A stretch of 64,000 nucleotides of DNA, from positions 124,001 through 188,000 of the forward strand of contig NZ_FYAK01000004.1 in the NCBI RefSeq assembly GCF_900185615.1, written 5' to 3'. A model generated the notes under the pieces. It searched no databases. It saw nothing but the letters and a program-made list of their open reading frames with translations, and was not told the DNA's origin. The first letter of the stretch is position 1. Each line of letters starts with the position of its first letter. This stretch comes from Photobacterium malacitanum. GTDB lineage: Bacteria; Pseudomonadota; Gammaproteobacteria; Enterobacterales; Vibrionaceae. Shown piece after piece: positions 41,401 to 49,571 of this stretch. Both the position numbers and the translations under genes were made by a program.

Positions 41401-42401
41401 TACCGCCATTAAAAGGTGATGGTCGCAATCGTCCTTATGTAAAATTAGTATTAAATGCACCGTTTATTCAGATCAATGATTTCAAACTTAAAAACTGGCA
41501 AGCATGGCTACCAGCAGACAAAAAATCACAGCCCGTTATTGTCTCCAAACAACAACCTGTCGATGTCATTAGCCCACAAGGGTTAAGTTTACTCAATGCC
41601 GATTTTAAACTTAATGTCGGTAATGTCCGTTCTGGTAAAGATTGGTTAGGAGCGGGTAAATTAGATTGGACCTTGCATAATGGCCTGCTAACGCTGAAAC
41701 CATTGCATATTCAGCTACCTGGTGGGAATATCAATATTGATGGTTCTGTTGCCGCTAAAGGGAACAAGTTTGCGATTAAACTTAATGGCTTAGTTAAAAA
41801 CTTTGACTATGGCATTATTGCGCGTCGTATCGATCCAACAACCGATATGCACGGTAAAATCAGTGCTAAATTTGATTTAAGCAGTATTGCTAATACACCA
41901 GAAAGCCTAATGAATAACGCCAATGGTTTTATTGGCTTTGCCGCATGGCCTAAAGCTTATCAAGCCAATATTATTGATCTGTGGGCGGTCAGTTTAGCTG
42001 ATGCGGTATTACCCACATTTACCACCAAAGATCACTCCGTGCTCAATTGTGTTGCTGGCGGATTTAATATTCATAATGGCAACATGAAACAACGTGATTT
42101 ATTGTTAGATACCTCACGAATTCAAGTTCATGGCGCATTTGATGCCAGCTATAAAAAACGTGATTTCAATTTATATTTATCACCGCAATCTAAAAAAGCA
42201 CAAATTTTTAGCTTGCAAACTCCGGTTGAAGTTCACGGTACATTTGAAAAGTTTAATCTTGAAATACCGCTATCAGCCATTTTGAAAACTTCGGTTCGAT
42301 TTACCACCAGCCCAGTTGTCGCACCGTTGCAATGGCTATTTGAGAAACCGATCGCTGCTAATGGCAGTGCTGAGTGTCAACGGATCTGGCAAGCACAATA
42401 A
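38484..42401 (+). CDS. AsmA-family protein
   Basis: 1305 residues. A cytoplasmic tail of about 20 residues precedes one transmembrane helix ('VVLWTLVALLTPIVTLSGVL'), then a very long periplasmic region. 'LTKALDRKTNIKGNMALTLS' is the AsmA N-terminal block, and the C-terminal 'PLQWLFEKPIAANGSAEC' region is the AsmA_2/DUF748-type end. AsmA-like proteins (TamB, YhdP, YicH) form long beta-groove bridges thought to carry phospholipids to the outer membrane. 1305 residues puts it between AsmA and YhdP in size. Which paralogue it is cannot be decided. No clear ribosome binding site was seen before this ATG. Confidence 0.85.
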   Translation: MTQDAPQSTPTVHKKKTIKKVVLWTLVALLTPIVTLSGVLAYGVKLDLSTHRNEINQWLTKALDRKTNIKGNMALTLSFSPEIELSDVTIANLKSMPWQPMLTSGEIAAKISVLPLLQNTLKIDYLNLKDISLNLLRDQQGHENWMFNKQPTPEKPTSSTAFKLVLSNNINADKVSVNYEDQTKNTYYSGYLDHLALTKPDKWLLVAKGDAMGSEYNLSLTGDLQKLINNQHGQLFAKGSFAGAQLDVDANISPFNSGDDSTANISLNWKDTSQIASLLDLDLHHVAPLSITTALSASNTGFAFKDIQVRSPITSANGNINVSFAQNAQQLNIIDGKLDIPKIDLRPWLQPQPQMLRGTMYAAAPPQSPLQKALDQWLVKTRTHFGLTIGEIKGLGTPVNTISLNIDGEKGKLSAPMAANIANVAFKGNASIDATEWTSKVDVTLGAKDSQLGEMAGWISGLPNATGHLKNAQLQLTTEGTKLQQWLDNSQLGLTIDDANVDWGAKASFAIDKAKLHAGMEQPFSSRVNGKIMNIPVTVTAQAGTLSDIINHRDWTPSLHFSSPVIDIKAQGKLVHTDWQQGSWFDLNVHSNDAGKLSPWLGTRASMHGKINFKGKLTNTGEWLDLDIPNVTLLNSQGKLDLQWRPQQGHQFLKLNSQFNTLDFTQLSQFVDKAALPKVEQTVPTQGVNLDVPILSNKVVIADADVNLHVNKMLWAQQQINDMAFKGKVRNGKLSTSPFRASYAGSVYHGDIAFNINNQLINSQLHLAVDKPNIGRILQQFDIVNNLGISLDSAKLAVSLSGRTLLELMEQAKIDAQLNGGKLKLADSYTGKAFNITLNQGHFVTGPNTATHLTLDGQAANKPVAINLDSVSLKQANDGRKSIPIKLQATVGEIAINAQSQVVLPLDPKKLNLTFEATTPNLNRFDDFTGIKLPPYGPVKVAASLSMDRIGYHLRNMIINVGSSTLKGHGDFLPPLKGDGRNRPYVKLVLNAPFIQINDFKLKNWQAWLPADKKSQPVIVSKQQPVDVISPQGLSLLNADFKLNVGNVRSGKDWLGAGKLDWTLHNGLLTLKPLHIQLPGGNINIDGSVAAKGNKFAIKLNGLVKNFDYGIIARRIDPTTDMHGKISAKFDLSSIANTPESLMNNANGFIGFAAWPKAYQANIIDLWAVSLADAVLPTFTTKDHSVLNCVAGGFNIHNGNMKQRDLLLDTSRIQVHGAFDASYKKRDFNLYLSPQSKKAQIFSLQTPVEVHGTFEKFNLEIPLSAILKTSVRFTTSPVVAPLQWLFEKPIAANGSAECQRIWQAQ

Positions 42402-42435
42402 CAGCTTAATTGATTAGGCTGTTACTCTTCTAATG

Positions 42436-42464
42436 AAAAGATGGATCTCAGATCCATCTTTTTT
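42436..42464 (+). terminator. Intrinsic terminator of the asmA-like gene
   Basis: 12-bp stem AAAAGATGGATC/GATCCATCTTTT with TCA loop (42436-42447 and 42451-42462), then T-run. Confidence 0.9.
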
Positions 42465-42564
42465 ATCAATTCTTGTTTTTAAATAAAGAATCACCTTTCA
42501 AACTGTGATGTTATAAAGACATCAATATTGCTGCCATAGAATAACTCACACTCGTTAGGTTGTT

Positions 42565-44088
42565 ATGAATTCAAAACTCAATAATGTATTACTGAATATC
42601 GCCCTTAATCTTAGTGCTAACCTCGCCAGTGATCAGCACTATCAACACTTAATTGATGGTATCGACCAAGTCTTTCCCTGCGATGCCAGTGCGTTATTTG
42701 TATTGGATAAGCAAGGACTATTAATTCCTGTCGCGGTTAAAGGCTTATCAACTGCGGTTCTCGGACGTCGTTTTTTCCCTCAAGCTCACCCTCGCTTAGA
42801 AGCGATTATGGCAACCAAAGAGCCGTTACGATTTGATGCTGATTGTCCATTACCCGATCCTTTTGACGGTATGTTATTAAACGAAGCTCAAACCATTGAT
42901 ATTCATGATTGCCTAGGTTGTAGCCTATACGTCGAAGGTCAACTTGTTGGCGTCCTGACACTTGACTCACTCACCGTCGGCGCATTTGATAATATAGAAA
43001 CGGTGGCCATTGAAACTTTTGCCGCTCTTGCCGCAGCAACATTACGCAATATCGCTCAATTTAATGCCCTTAAAGATCAACATAAAAAACAAAAATCACT
43101 AACAGATACTCTGATCCAGCAAGCACGCTCACAACAAGGTGAAATGGTCGGTATCAGCCAAGCAATGCAACGATTACGCACTAATATCGCCACTGTTGCA
43201 ACATCTGACTATGCAGTATTAATCAGCGGCGAAACCGGTACTGGTAAAGAATTAGTTGCCCATGCGCTTCATGCTCAATCTTCACGGGCTGACACACCAA
43301 TGATTTATGTTAATTGCGCAGCATTACCTGAAGGATTAGCTGAAAGCGAATTATTTGGTCATGTAAAAGGGGCATTTACCGGTGCCAATAATCATCGAGC
43401 AGGTAAATTTGAACTTGCAGATGGCGGAACGTTATTTTTAGATGAAATAGGCGAACTACCACTGCTACTGCAAGCAAAATTACTGCGTGTTCTGCAACAA
43501 GGTGAGCTCCAACGCGTTGGCAGTGATCAACATTTACATGTCAATGTACGTATTATTGCCGCGACTAACCGTCAATTAGATACCGAAGTCGAACTTGGTC
43601 ACTTTCGAGCTGATTTGTACCATCGACTGAATGTTTTTCCTATCTTTGTACCCTCTTTACGTGAGCGCCATGACGATATTCCAGTTTTGGCAGGCTACTT
43701 ATTAGAAAAAGTGCGTCATCAATTTAAGCTGCCCAATCTTCATATTCAGCCTAATGTTTTGCAAATGTTGGCTTCCAAATTATGGCCGGGAAATATTCGA
43801 GAATTAGAACACACGTTAACCCGTGCAGCATTACGCGCTATTCAAGACAATCAGCATACAATCACTCGTCATTATTTCGATATTCCCCTGACCGATGATG
43901 TCAAAAATACATCGCCTTTTTTTCCAACGACCTCTCAACCGATGCGTCAACTGGTTGAGCAATACCAGAAACAACTTATTGAACACGCACTTGAAAAAAC
44001 ACATACCAATTGGTCTAAGGCAGCAACGTTTTTACAGATGGATCGTGGCAACCTCTATCGAATGGGGAAAAAATTAGGCATAAAATAA
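42565..44088 (+). CDS. norR: Nitric oxide-sensing sigma-54 activator NorR
   Basis: 507 residues. An N-terminal GAF domain (about 15-170) binds NO at a non-heme iron in characterised NorR. The central AAA+ domain has Walker A 'GETGTGKE', the sigma-54 contact loop 'GAFTGA' and Walker B 'GGTLFLDEIGEL'. The C-terminal Fis-type HTH ('NWSKAATFLQMDRGNLYRM') binds DNA. It is followed on the same strand by hcp, with a sigma-54 promoter and two GT-N7-AC sites between them, so hcp is its likely target. AGG lies near the ATG, after a terminator closing the asmA-like gene. Confidence 0.95.
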   Translation: MNSKLNNVLLNIALNLSANLASDQHYQHLIDGIDQVFPCDASALFVLDKQGLLIPVAVKGLSTAVLGRRFFPQAHPRLEAIMATKEPLRFDADCPLPDPFDGMLLNEAQTIDIHDCLGCSLYVEGQLVGVLTLDSLTVGAFDNIETVAIETFAALAAATLRNIAQFNALKDQHKKQKSLTDTLIQQARSQQGEMVGISQAMQRLRTNIATVATSDYAVLISGETGTGKELVAHALHAQSSRADTPMIYVNCAALPEGLAESELFGHVKGAFTGANNHRAGKFELADGGTLFLDEIGELPLLLQAKLLRVLQQGELQRVGSDQHLHVNVRIIAATNRQLDTEVELGHFRADLYHRLNVFPIFVPSLRERHDDIPVLAGYLLEKVRHQFKLPNLHIQPNVLQMLASKLWPGNIRELEHTLTRAALRAIQDNQHTITRHYFDIPLTDDVKNTSPFFPTTSQPMRQLVEQYQKQLIEHALEKTHTNWSKAATFLQMDRGNLYRMGKKLGIK

Positions 44089-44107
44089 TAAACCACCCAA
44101 TCGTGAT

Positions 44108-44118
44108 GTGAAAAACAC
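44108..44118 (+). promoter_or_regulatory. Putative NorR enhancer site 1 (GT-N7-AC)
   Basis: GTGAAAAACAC fits GT-N7-AC, the NorR enhancer core, and is flanked by GAT on the left. It lies 23 bases from the second site and upstream of the sigma-54 promoter of hcp. Confidence 0.5.
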
Positions 44119-44130
44119 AACAACCATGAT

Positions 44131-44141
44131 GTATTTTTTAC
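44131..44141 (+). promoter_or_regulatory. Putative NorR enhancer site 2 (GT-N7-AC)
   Basis: GTATTTTTTAC fits GT-N7-AC inside the larger palindrome TGATGTA-TTTTT-TACATCA. An NsrR reading is less likely, because the half-site spacing is shorter than the NsrR consensus. Confidence 0.55.
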
Positions 44142-44196
44142 ATCACCACAACCACTAAAATTCAAATAAAACATTAATTAACAACAACTTAAAAAA

Positions 44197-44212
44197 TGGC
44201 ACAGTTAATGCT
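44197..44212 (+). promoter_or_regulatory. Sigma-54 (-24/-12) promoter of hcp
   Basis: TGGCACAGTTAATGCT matches the consensus TGGCACGRNNNTTGCW at the -24 GG and -12 GC with correct ten-base spacing. It lies 50 bases before the hcp start codon. Confidence 0.75.
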
Positions 44213-44261
44213 TTGCACTCACAATTAATGATAAAAATAATCAAAGCTGTGGAGATTTTTA

Positions 44262-45923
44262 ATGTTTTGTATTCAATGTGAGCAAACTCTTGAAGCACCC
44301 AAAAAGAAAGGCTGCGCTTATGCCGCAGGTATGTGTGGTAAAACGGCTGAAATTTCAGATCTACAAGATGTCCTTGTTTACACGCTACAAGGGGTTTCTT
44401 TTTGGGCTGATTTAGCCCAACAGTATAATATTATTGATGATGAAATTAACCATTGGGCTCCACGAGCTTTCTTTTCAACATTGACCAACGTTAACTTTGA
44501 TCGTGAACGTATTCTTGAGTTAACCAACCTTGCTGCTGATTATAAAATGCGTTTGAAAACAATCGTCATTGCCGCAGCAAAACAAGCCAAACAACTGCTA
44601 CCGAATCTTCCCGTTGTGGCTGAATTTGAACTACCAAGCAACGCTGATGACATTTTAGCTTGTGCGCCGCAAATGGCTGTTAACCGCGGCTATGAAACCA
44701 CAAATGAAGATGTCATTGGCTTACGTCTATTATGCCTTTACGGTTTAAAAGGCGCGGCAGCTTATATGGAACATGCGCGCGTATTAGGTCAAACAGACAA
44801 CGCGATTTATGCTCAATACCATCACATCATGGGTTGGTTAGGCACAGATCCTAGCGATCTTAATGCACTACTTGAATGTTCAATGGAAATTGGACTAATG
44901 AACTACAAAGTCATGGAAATGCTTGATTTAGGTGAAACCAATACCTTTGGTCATCCAGAGCCAACCCAAGTCAATGTAAAACCCGTGCAAGGTAAATGTA
45001 TTTTAGTCTCTGGTCATGATCTGCATGATCTTGAAAAAATCCTACAACAGACTGAAGGCAAGGGTATTAATGTTTACACTAACGGTGAAATGTTACCTGC
45101 CCACAGTTATCCAGAACTTAAAAAATATCCGCATCTAGTCGGTAACTATGGTGGAGCATGGCAAAACCAACAACTAGAATTTGCTTATTTTCCAGGTGCG
45201 ATTGTGATGACATCAAACTGTCTGATCAACCCCTATGCTGGTGAATATGCTGATCGTATCTTTACTCGCAGCATTGTAGCTTGGCCTGGTGTTACACATA
45301 TTGACGATGATGATTTTAGTCAAGTCATAGACTGTGCGTTAGGGTTAAACGGTTTTCAGCACACTGAAATCGAACACCTGATCACAATTGGTTTTGGCCG
45401 CAATGCACTCATGAATGCTGCTCCTGCAGTTATCGATCAAGTGAAACAAGGTAATATTAATCACTTCTTCCTTGTTGGCGGCTGTGATGGTGATAAAGCA
45501 GAACGTAGTTACTATACCGATTTTGCAGCACACGTCCCTCAAGACTCACTGATCTTAACTTTAGCCTGTGGTAAATATCGTTTTAATAAAAATAACTTTG
45601 GTGACATTAATGGCATTCCACGCCTGCTTGATGTAGGCCAATGTAATGATGCTTATTCCGCGATTCAACTTGCGCTAGCATTAGCAAAAGAATTTGATTG
45701 TGATATTAACGAATTACCACTGACCTTAGTACTGTCTTGGTTTGAACAAAAAGCGATTGTAATTCTACTAACCTTATTTGCACTTGGGGTTAAAGGTATT
45801 TATACCGGCCCTACAGCACCGGCATTTTTAACCGATAACTTACTCGCTATCATTGCTGAAAAGTTTGATATGCGTTCAATATCAACTCCAGAAGCAGATC
45901 TTAAAACAATACTCGGTGCATAA
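44262..45923 (+). CDS. hcp: Hybrid cluster protein (hydroxylamine reductase)
   Basis: Cytoplasmic Fe-S-O hybrid-cluster enzyme that reduces NO or hydroxylamine under nitrosative stress; its reductase is Hcr. 553 residues. The N-terminal Cys pattern C3-x2-C6-x11-C18-x6-C25 is the class II [2Fe-2S] type found in facultative enterics. Downstream Cys in '[11 protein letters not shown]', '[15 protein letters not shown]' and '[10 protein letters not shown]' supply hybrid-cluster ligands. GGAG lies six bases before the ATG. The upstream NorR-type sites and sigma-54 promoter indicate NO-inducible expression. Confidence 0.96.
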   Translation: MFCIQCEQTLEAPKKKGCAYAAGMCGKTAEISDLQDVLVYTLQGVSFWADLAQQYNIIDDEINHWAPRAFFSTLTNVNFDRERILELTNLAADYKMRLKTIVIAAAKQAKQLLPNLPVVAEFELPSNADDILACAPQMAVNRGYETTNEDVIGLRLLCLYGLKGAAAYMEHARVLGQTDNAIYAQYHHIMGWLGTDPSDLNALLECSMEIGLMNYKVMEMLDLGETNTFGHPEPTQVNVKPVQGKCILVSGHDLHDLEKILQQTEGKGINVYTNGEMLPAHSYPELKKYPHLVGNYGGAWQNQQLEFAYFPGAIVMTSNCLINPYAGEYADRIFTRSIVAWPGVTHIDDDDFSQVIDCALGLNGFQHTEIEHLITIGFGRNALMNAAPAVIDQVKQGNINHFFLVGGCDGDKAERSYYTDFAAHVPQDSLILTLACGKYRFNKNNFGDINGIPRLLDVGQCNDAYSAIQLALALAKEFDCDINELPLTLVLSWFEQKAIVILLTLFALGVKGIYTGPTAPAFLTDNLLAIIAEKFDMRSISTPEADLKTILGA

Positions 45924-45932
45924 TAAGTTTGA

Positions 45933-45967
45933 TTAGTGGTGATGATCTCATTGGTGATCACCACTAA
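45933..45967 (+). terminator. Hairpin downstream of hcp
   Basis: 11-bp stem TTAGTGGTGAT/ATCACCACTAA with a 13-base loop; no T-run, so termination efficiency is uncertain. Confidence 0.5.
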
Positions 45968-46181
45968 CAATACTAAATTGAATAATTATGCCATTTCACC
46001 CATTACACCAATAGCAAAGTATTCACTACTAAAGCTTAGTATTTAGAACATAAAACTATTTAATCCTCTCATTTAAACTCACATCAACAATTACCTCGGT
46101 TATTTTAATCTTTCTACACCTCAGCTTTACCTTGATACAGAATACCGTACTATATAATAAAAAAGTAATAAGGTAGCTATA

Positions 46182-46319
46182 ATGATTCAATGTAAACACT
46201 GCGGCAGTTTTGATATAAACCGTATTCGTAGAAATATCTTTAAACGCTTATTTATAAGAAGAATTCATTGCTGCAATAATTGCAAAAATTATACTTACGA
46301 GAGTAAATATAATAATTAA
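46182..46319 (+). CDS. Small 45-aa zinc-ribbon protein
   Basis: A 45-residue ORF with AAGG eight bases before the ATG. Two CxxC pairs ('CKHC' at residues 4-7 and 'CNNC', with a further adjacent Cys) separated by about 24 residues form a zinc-ribbon-like layout. The middle is rich in Arg and Ile. It is alone between hcp and putP. Such small zinc ribbons are often nucleic-acid or protein binding; no function is proposed. Confidence 0.6.
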   Translation: MIQCKHCGSFDINRIRRNIFKRLFIRRIHCCNNCKNYTYESKYNN

Positions 46320-46746
46320 TATTCACTATTAATTATTATATTTCACAATTACCCCCTATAAATAATCAGTACATAAAATCAAAGAAATATAACGAACTTC
46401 CTTATAAAGCAAGACTTAACATTACCATTTATGTTCAAACAACCTGTTAATAATTTACAAATTTTCGTCATTATGCGGTCAATTAACACCCAATTGTTAA
46501 CGTTTGATTTGCTTCTTGTATCGCTTTTGGGTATTTTTATTACCCATTACATCTTTGAAATGTTTTATTTGGAATAAAGTGTTGCGTTTTAATGCTTTCA
46601 ACGGGTTAGTCAGGTATCAAAAATATTTAATAATAACTGATTCTGAGCTATCTAAGTGAAACAGTAAATAACAGTATCAGGTGTTCTAATTACCCAAACC
46701 AATTATTTTGGTTAGAATTTACTGATCAGGCAATATAGGAGATCCA
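46320..46746. other. putP upstream region
   Basis: 427 bases with the putP promoter presumably near its 3' end. A weak hairpin TGGGTA/TACCCA sits at 46528-46546. No other gene or repeat was seen. Confidence 0.4.
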
Positions 46747-48234
46747 ATGTCTACTTACTATATCGTGTTAGCGATTTATTTTTGTATAATTTTCGCTATC
46801 GGAATAGTCGCGGCACGAAAAACAGAAGGAAATTCAGATTATGTTCTTGGCGGTCGAAGTTTAAGTCCAGGTGTTACCGCCCTTGGTGCTGGTGCTTCAG
46901 ATATGAGTGGTTGGTTATTATTAGGCTTACCTGGCGCTGTATTTGTTTCAGGTTTAGATCAAATTTGGTTACCGATTGGTTTAACCATTGGTGCTTATTT
47001 AAATTGGCATTTTGTTGCACGAAAACTGCGTATTTATACAGAAAACGTTGGTGATGCATTAACAATCCCTTCTTACTTCTATGCTCGATTTGGCAGTGAT
47101 AATCGTACTCTTAGGTTAATGACTGCATTAGTTATTCTTATCTTTTTTACACTTTATGCAGCTGCAGGTTTTGTCAGTGGTGCGTTCTTAATTCAAACCT
47201 TATTCCACATTCCTTATACACAAGCAGTCTGGATCGGTGCAATATTCTTAATGGTTTATACTGCCATTGGCGGATTCTTAGCAGTTAACTGGGTCGATTT
47301 CTTTCAAGGATCATTAATGTTCTTTGCGCTATTAATTACACCAATAGTGACATGGTACAACCTAGATCCAGCCATTAATCAAAGTGTATTACCCACTCAC
47401 TACTTCTCAGTTATTAGTGATAACACCAGTACAATAGGCGTACTGTCATTACTTGCTTGGGGTCTAGGTTACTTTGGTCAGCCACATATCTTAGTCCGCT
47501 TTATGGCGATTGGTGATGTAAAAGGCATGAGTGTTGCCAGAAGAATTTGTATGAGCTGGATGGTCGTGTCTTTAGTCGGTGCATTTGCCGTCGGTATTAC
47601 TGGCGCGATGTATTACTCAGGTGCGCATCATAACTTTGATAACGAAATGATCTTTTTAGAACTTGCCAAAGGCTTATTCCCAAGCTGGATTGCAGCGGTT
47701 CTTATTGCCGCGGTACTTTCAGCTGTAATGAGTTCTGTCGCAGCACAATTATTAGCATCATCCAGTGCGTTAACAGAAGATATTGCTCATTTCTTTGACA
47801 TTAAATTTACTGAAAAGTCTCAAGTTCTTCTTGGCCGTTTAGCCGTTGTTGCAGTGTCATTAGTGGCAATGATTTTTGCAAGTAATCCACAAAGTACAAT
47901 TTTATCTATTGTTGGACACGCTTGGGCCGGTATGGGGGCTGCGTTTGGACCTGTGGTGTTGTTCTCATTATTCTGGCGTCGTTGTAGTGCACATGGTGCT
48001 ATCGCCTGTATGGTTGTAGGTGCAGCTGTTGTACTTGGTTGGATTGCTGCTCATTCAGCATGGCCAAATTCAACGATCTTTAGCATTTATGAAATCATTC
48101 CTGCATTCATACTGGCTTCAATTGCATTAATTGTGGTGAGTTTAAAAGGCGAAAAGCCAAATGAAAAAACATTACGTCATTTTGATGAGGTCCGTGAACA
48201 CTACCAAAAGCTACGTCAACAACAGCAACAATAA
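46747..48234 (+). CDS. putP: Sodium/proline symporter PutP
   Basis: Inner-membrane Na+-coupled proline carrier of the SSS family. 495 residues with about 13 transmembrane segments. 'GGRSLSPGVTALGAGASDMS', 'LLLGLPGAVFVSGLDQIW' and 'YFGQPHILVRFMAI' are PutP-type blocks. GGAG lies five bases before the ATG. In Vibrionaceae putP is often near putA, but no PutA gene is in this window; it stands alone here. A hairpin terminator follows. Confidence 0.95.
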   Translation: MSTYYIVLAIYFCIIFAIGIVAARKTEGNSDYVLGGRSLSPGVTALGAGASDMSGWLLLGLPGAVFVSGLDQIWLPIGLTIGAYLNWHFVARKLRIYTENVGDALTIPSYFYARFGSDNRTLRLMTALVILIFFTLYAAAGFVSGAFLIQTLFHIPYTQAVWIGAIFLMVYTAIGGFLAVNWVDFFQGSLMFFALLITPIVTWYNLDPAINQSVLPTHYFSVISDNTSTIGVLSLLAWGLGYFGQPHILVRFMAIGDVKGMSVARRICMSWMVVSLVGAFAVGITGAMYYSGAHHNFDNEMIFLELAKGLFPSWIAAVLIAAVLSAVMSSVAAQLLASSSALTEDIAHFFDIKFTEKSQVLLGRLAVVAVSLVAMIFASNPQSTILSIVGHAWAGMGAAFGPVVLFSLFWRRCSAHGAIACMVVGAAVVLGWIAAHSAWPNSTIFSIYEIIPAFILASIALIVVSLKGEKPNEKTLRHFDEVREHYQKLRQQQQQ

Positions 48235-48263
48235 TCCATAACTGTTAAACGTTACCGATAAAC

Positions 48264-48310
48264 AAAACCCGCATGCAACTCTTATTATCAGAGAATCAAT
48301 GCGGGTTTTT
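48264..48310 (+). terminator. Terminator of putP
   Basis: AAAACCCGCAT (48264-48274) pairs with ATGCGGGTTTT (48299-48309), 24-base loop, with T residues at the end. Confidence 0.75.
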
Positions 48311-48333
48311 ATCATCTATCATAGTTATAACGA

Positions 48334-48705
48334 TTAAATTTCTTTCATTGCTGACACTACAGAAGGATCATTAATCAAATTAAATAATAAACTCTTAGCA
48401 GCCGTTCTCTGCGCATCAGACAGGACTTTCTTAGGGTTTTCTCTTGATTGAATTAGGATATTTGTGATGAATTTACTGTTTGTACCCGATAATTCATATA
48501 CAAATCGAAGCGTATCAAGCAACTCATTTTGCGGCAAACTGTAAACAGCCATCTCACAACTAAGACCATCCATCGCTAAAAAATTATTTACGACAGCCTT
48601 TCGCTCAGCCTTAAATATTTCTTTCGCTTTAAACCCATCAATAAGTGCCTGTACTCTATCGGCGATAGCAACAGGTACTTCCATTGTTTTAGTTTCATGA
48701 GTCAT
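48334..48705 (-). CDS. Uncharacterised 123-aa protein
   Basis: I do not recognise this gene. Starting at the ATG at 48705 (GGGGAAG about six bases upstream), it has 123 residues, rather hydrophilic and alpha-helical, with no signal peptide or transmembrane segment. 'VPVAIADRVQALIDGFKAKE' at the front and 'LSDAQRTAAKSLLFNLINDP' at the end suggest an all-helical cytoplasmic protein. It is convergent with putP across the putP terminator. A longer start eight codons up lacks a ribosome binding site. Confidence 0.7.
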   Translation of the reverse strand: MTHETKTMEVPVAIADRVQALIDGFKAKEIFKAERKAVVNNFLAMDGLSCEMAVYSLPQNELLDTLRFVYELSGTNSKFITNILIQSRENPKKVLSDAQRTAAKSLLFNLINDPSVVSAMKEI

Positions 48706-48726
48706 TATTGCTTCCCCTGTTTTCAT

Positions 48727-49214
48727 TCATATCTGATGTCAATGTTTGTTTATGTCATTCATAAGCATGAGCAGTGACTTTATCACCAATTTAACTAAAT
48801 GCTCTAATCACAAAAGCCAAACTACTTTACTACTCTAGCATATTAATGCCGTTGAATGTGCAAGATAATGCCAACAATAGCGGAATAAGAATATTTATTT
48901 AAAACTCAACTAAATCATTAAAAATCAACAATATAACAATATATGAATCACAAAAAATTGCCTTAAAATCACGATTTTTCAAAAAAACCACAAAAATAGG
49001 TGTACATCAGCAGCACAACTGCTATTATCCGTCTCGCTCTGTTGTTTAAGAGTTATTAAATGCAACACCAAGTAACAGTTAAACTAAAGCTACAAGTGAC
49101 GGTTTCGTTTTGTATCTCTGTGTTTCCCTTGTATTGGCAGTAACATTAATAATTTAACCACGTAGCACATCGCATTTTAGCGGTTAATTAATCTCAACTA
49201 ATAAGGGACATCTC
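48727..49214 (+). promoter_or_regulatory. Long leader/promoter region of csp (49215)
   Basis: 488 bases upstream of the cold-shock gene. The part after about 49000 has a more GC-rich, structured look than the AT-rich part before it. CspA-type mRNAs have 100-160-base thermosensitive leaders, so such a leader is likely here; its boundaries could not be fixed. No further ORF with a ribosome binding site was seen. Confidence 0.45.
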
Positions 49215-49427
49215 ATGTCTAACAAAACAACTGGTCTAGTAAAATGGTTTAACGAAGAGAAAGGTTTTGGTTTCATTACTCAAGACAACGGCGGTGCTGA
49301 CGTATTCGTTCACTTCCGTGCTATCGCTTCTGAAGGTTTCAAAACTCTTGCTGAAGGCCAAAAAGTGTCTTTTGAAGTAGAGCAAGGCCAAAAAGGTCTT
49401 CAAGCTGCAAACGTTGTAGCTCTATAA
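49215..49427 (+). CDS. CspA-family cold-shock protein
   Basis: 70 residues with intact '[13 protein letters not shown]' and 'DVFVHF' RNA-binding motifs. It is nearly identical to the other Csp at 19778-19987 apart from the ends and a few positions (Ser for Gly in 'AIASEGF', Leu for Pro in 'KGLQAANV'). GGGA lies seven bases before the ATG. The long upstream region suggests a regulated leader. A second stem-loop terminator pair follows immediately. Confidence 0.95.
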
Positions 49428-49448
49428 TTTATCATTTATTGATAAATG

Positions 49449-49479
49449 AAAAAATGCTGGCTAAGGCCGGCATTTTTTA
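49449..49479 (+). terminator. Intrinsic terminator of csp (49215)
   Basis: AATGCTGGC pairs with GCCGGCATT (one G-U pair) and a T-run follows; an ATTTATCA/TGATAAAT hairpin precedes it. Confidence 0.85.
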
Positions 49480-49503
49480 TATCTGCTATTTGGCGAAAGA
49501 AAC

Positions 49504-49535
49504 AAAAAAGCCAACCATTTAACATGGTCGGCCTT
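49504..49535 (-). terminator. Intrinsic terminator of Lon-like protease gene
   Basis: On the minus strand AAGGCCGACCAT pairs with ATGGTTGGCTTT using G-U pairs, then TTTTTG. It faces the csp terminator. Confidence 0.75.
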
Positions 49536-49571
49536 CGTATTCAGCTATCAAATAGCGTTATGAATGTATAA

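Noticed and set aside
44128..44144. NsrR box upstream of hcp
   Set aside because: The palindrome TGATGTA-N5-TACATCA resembles it, but its half-site spacing is two bases short, and GT-N7-AC fits NorR, encoded next door.
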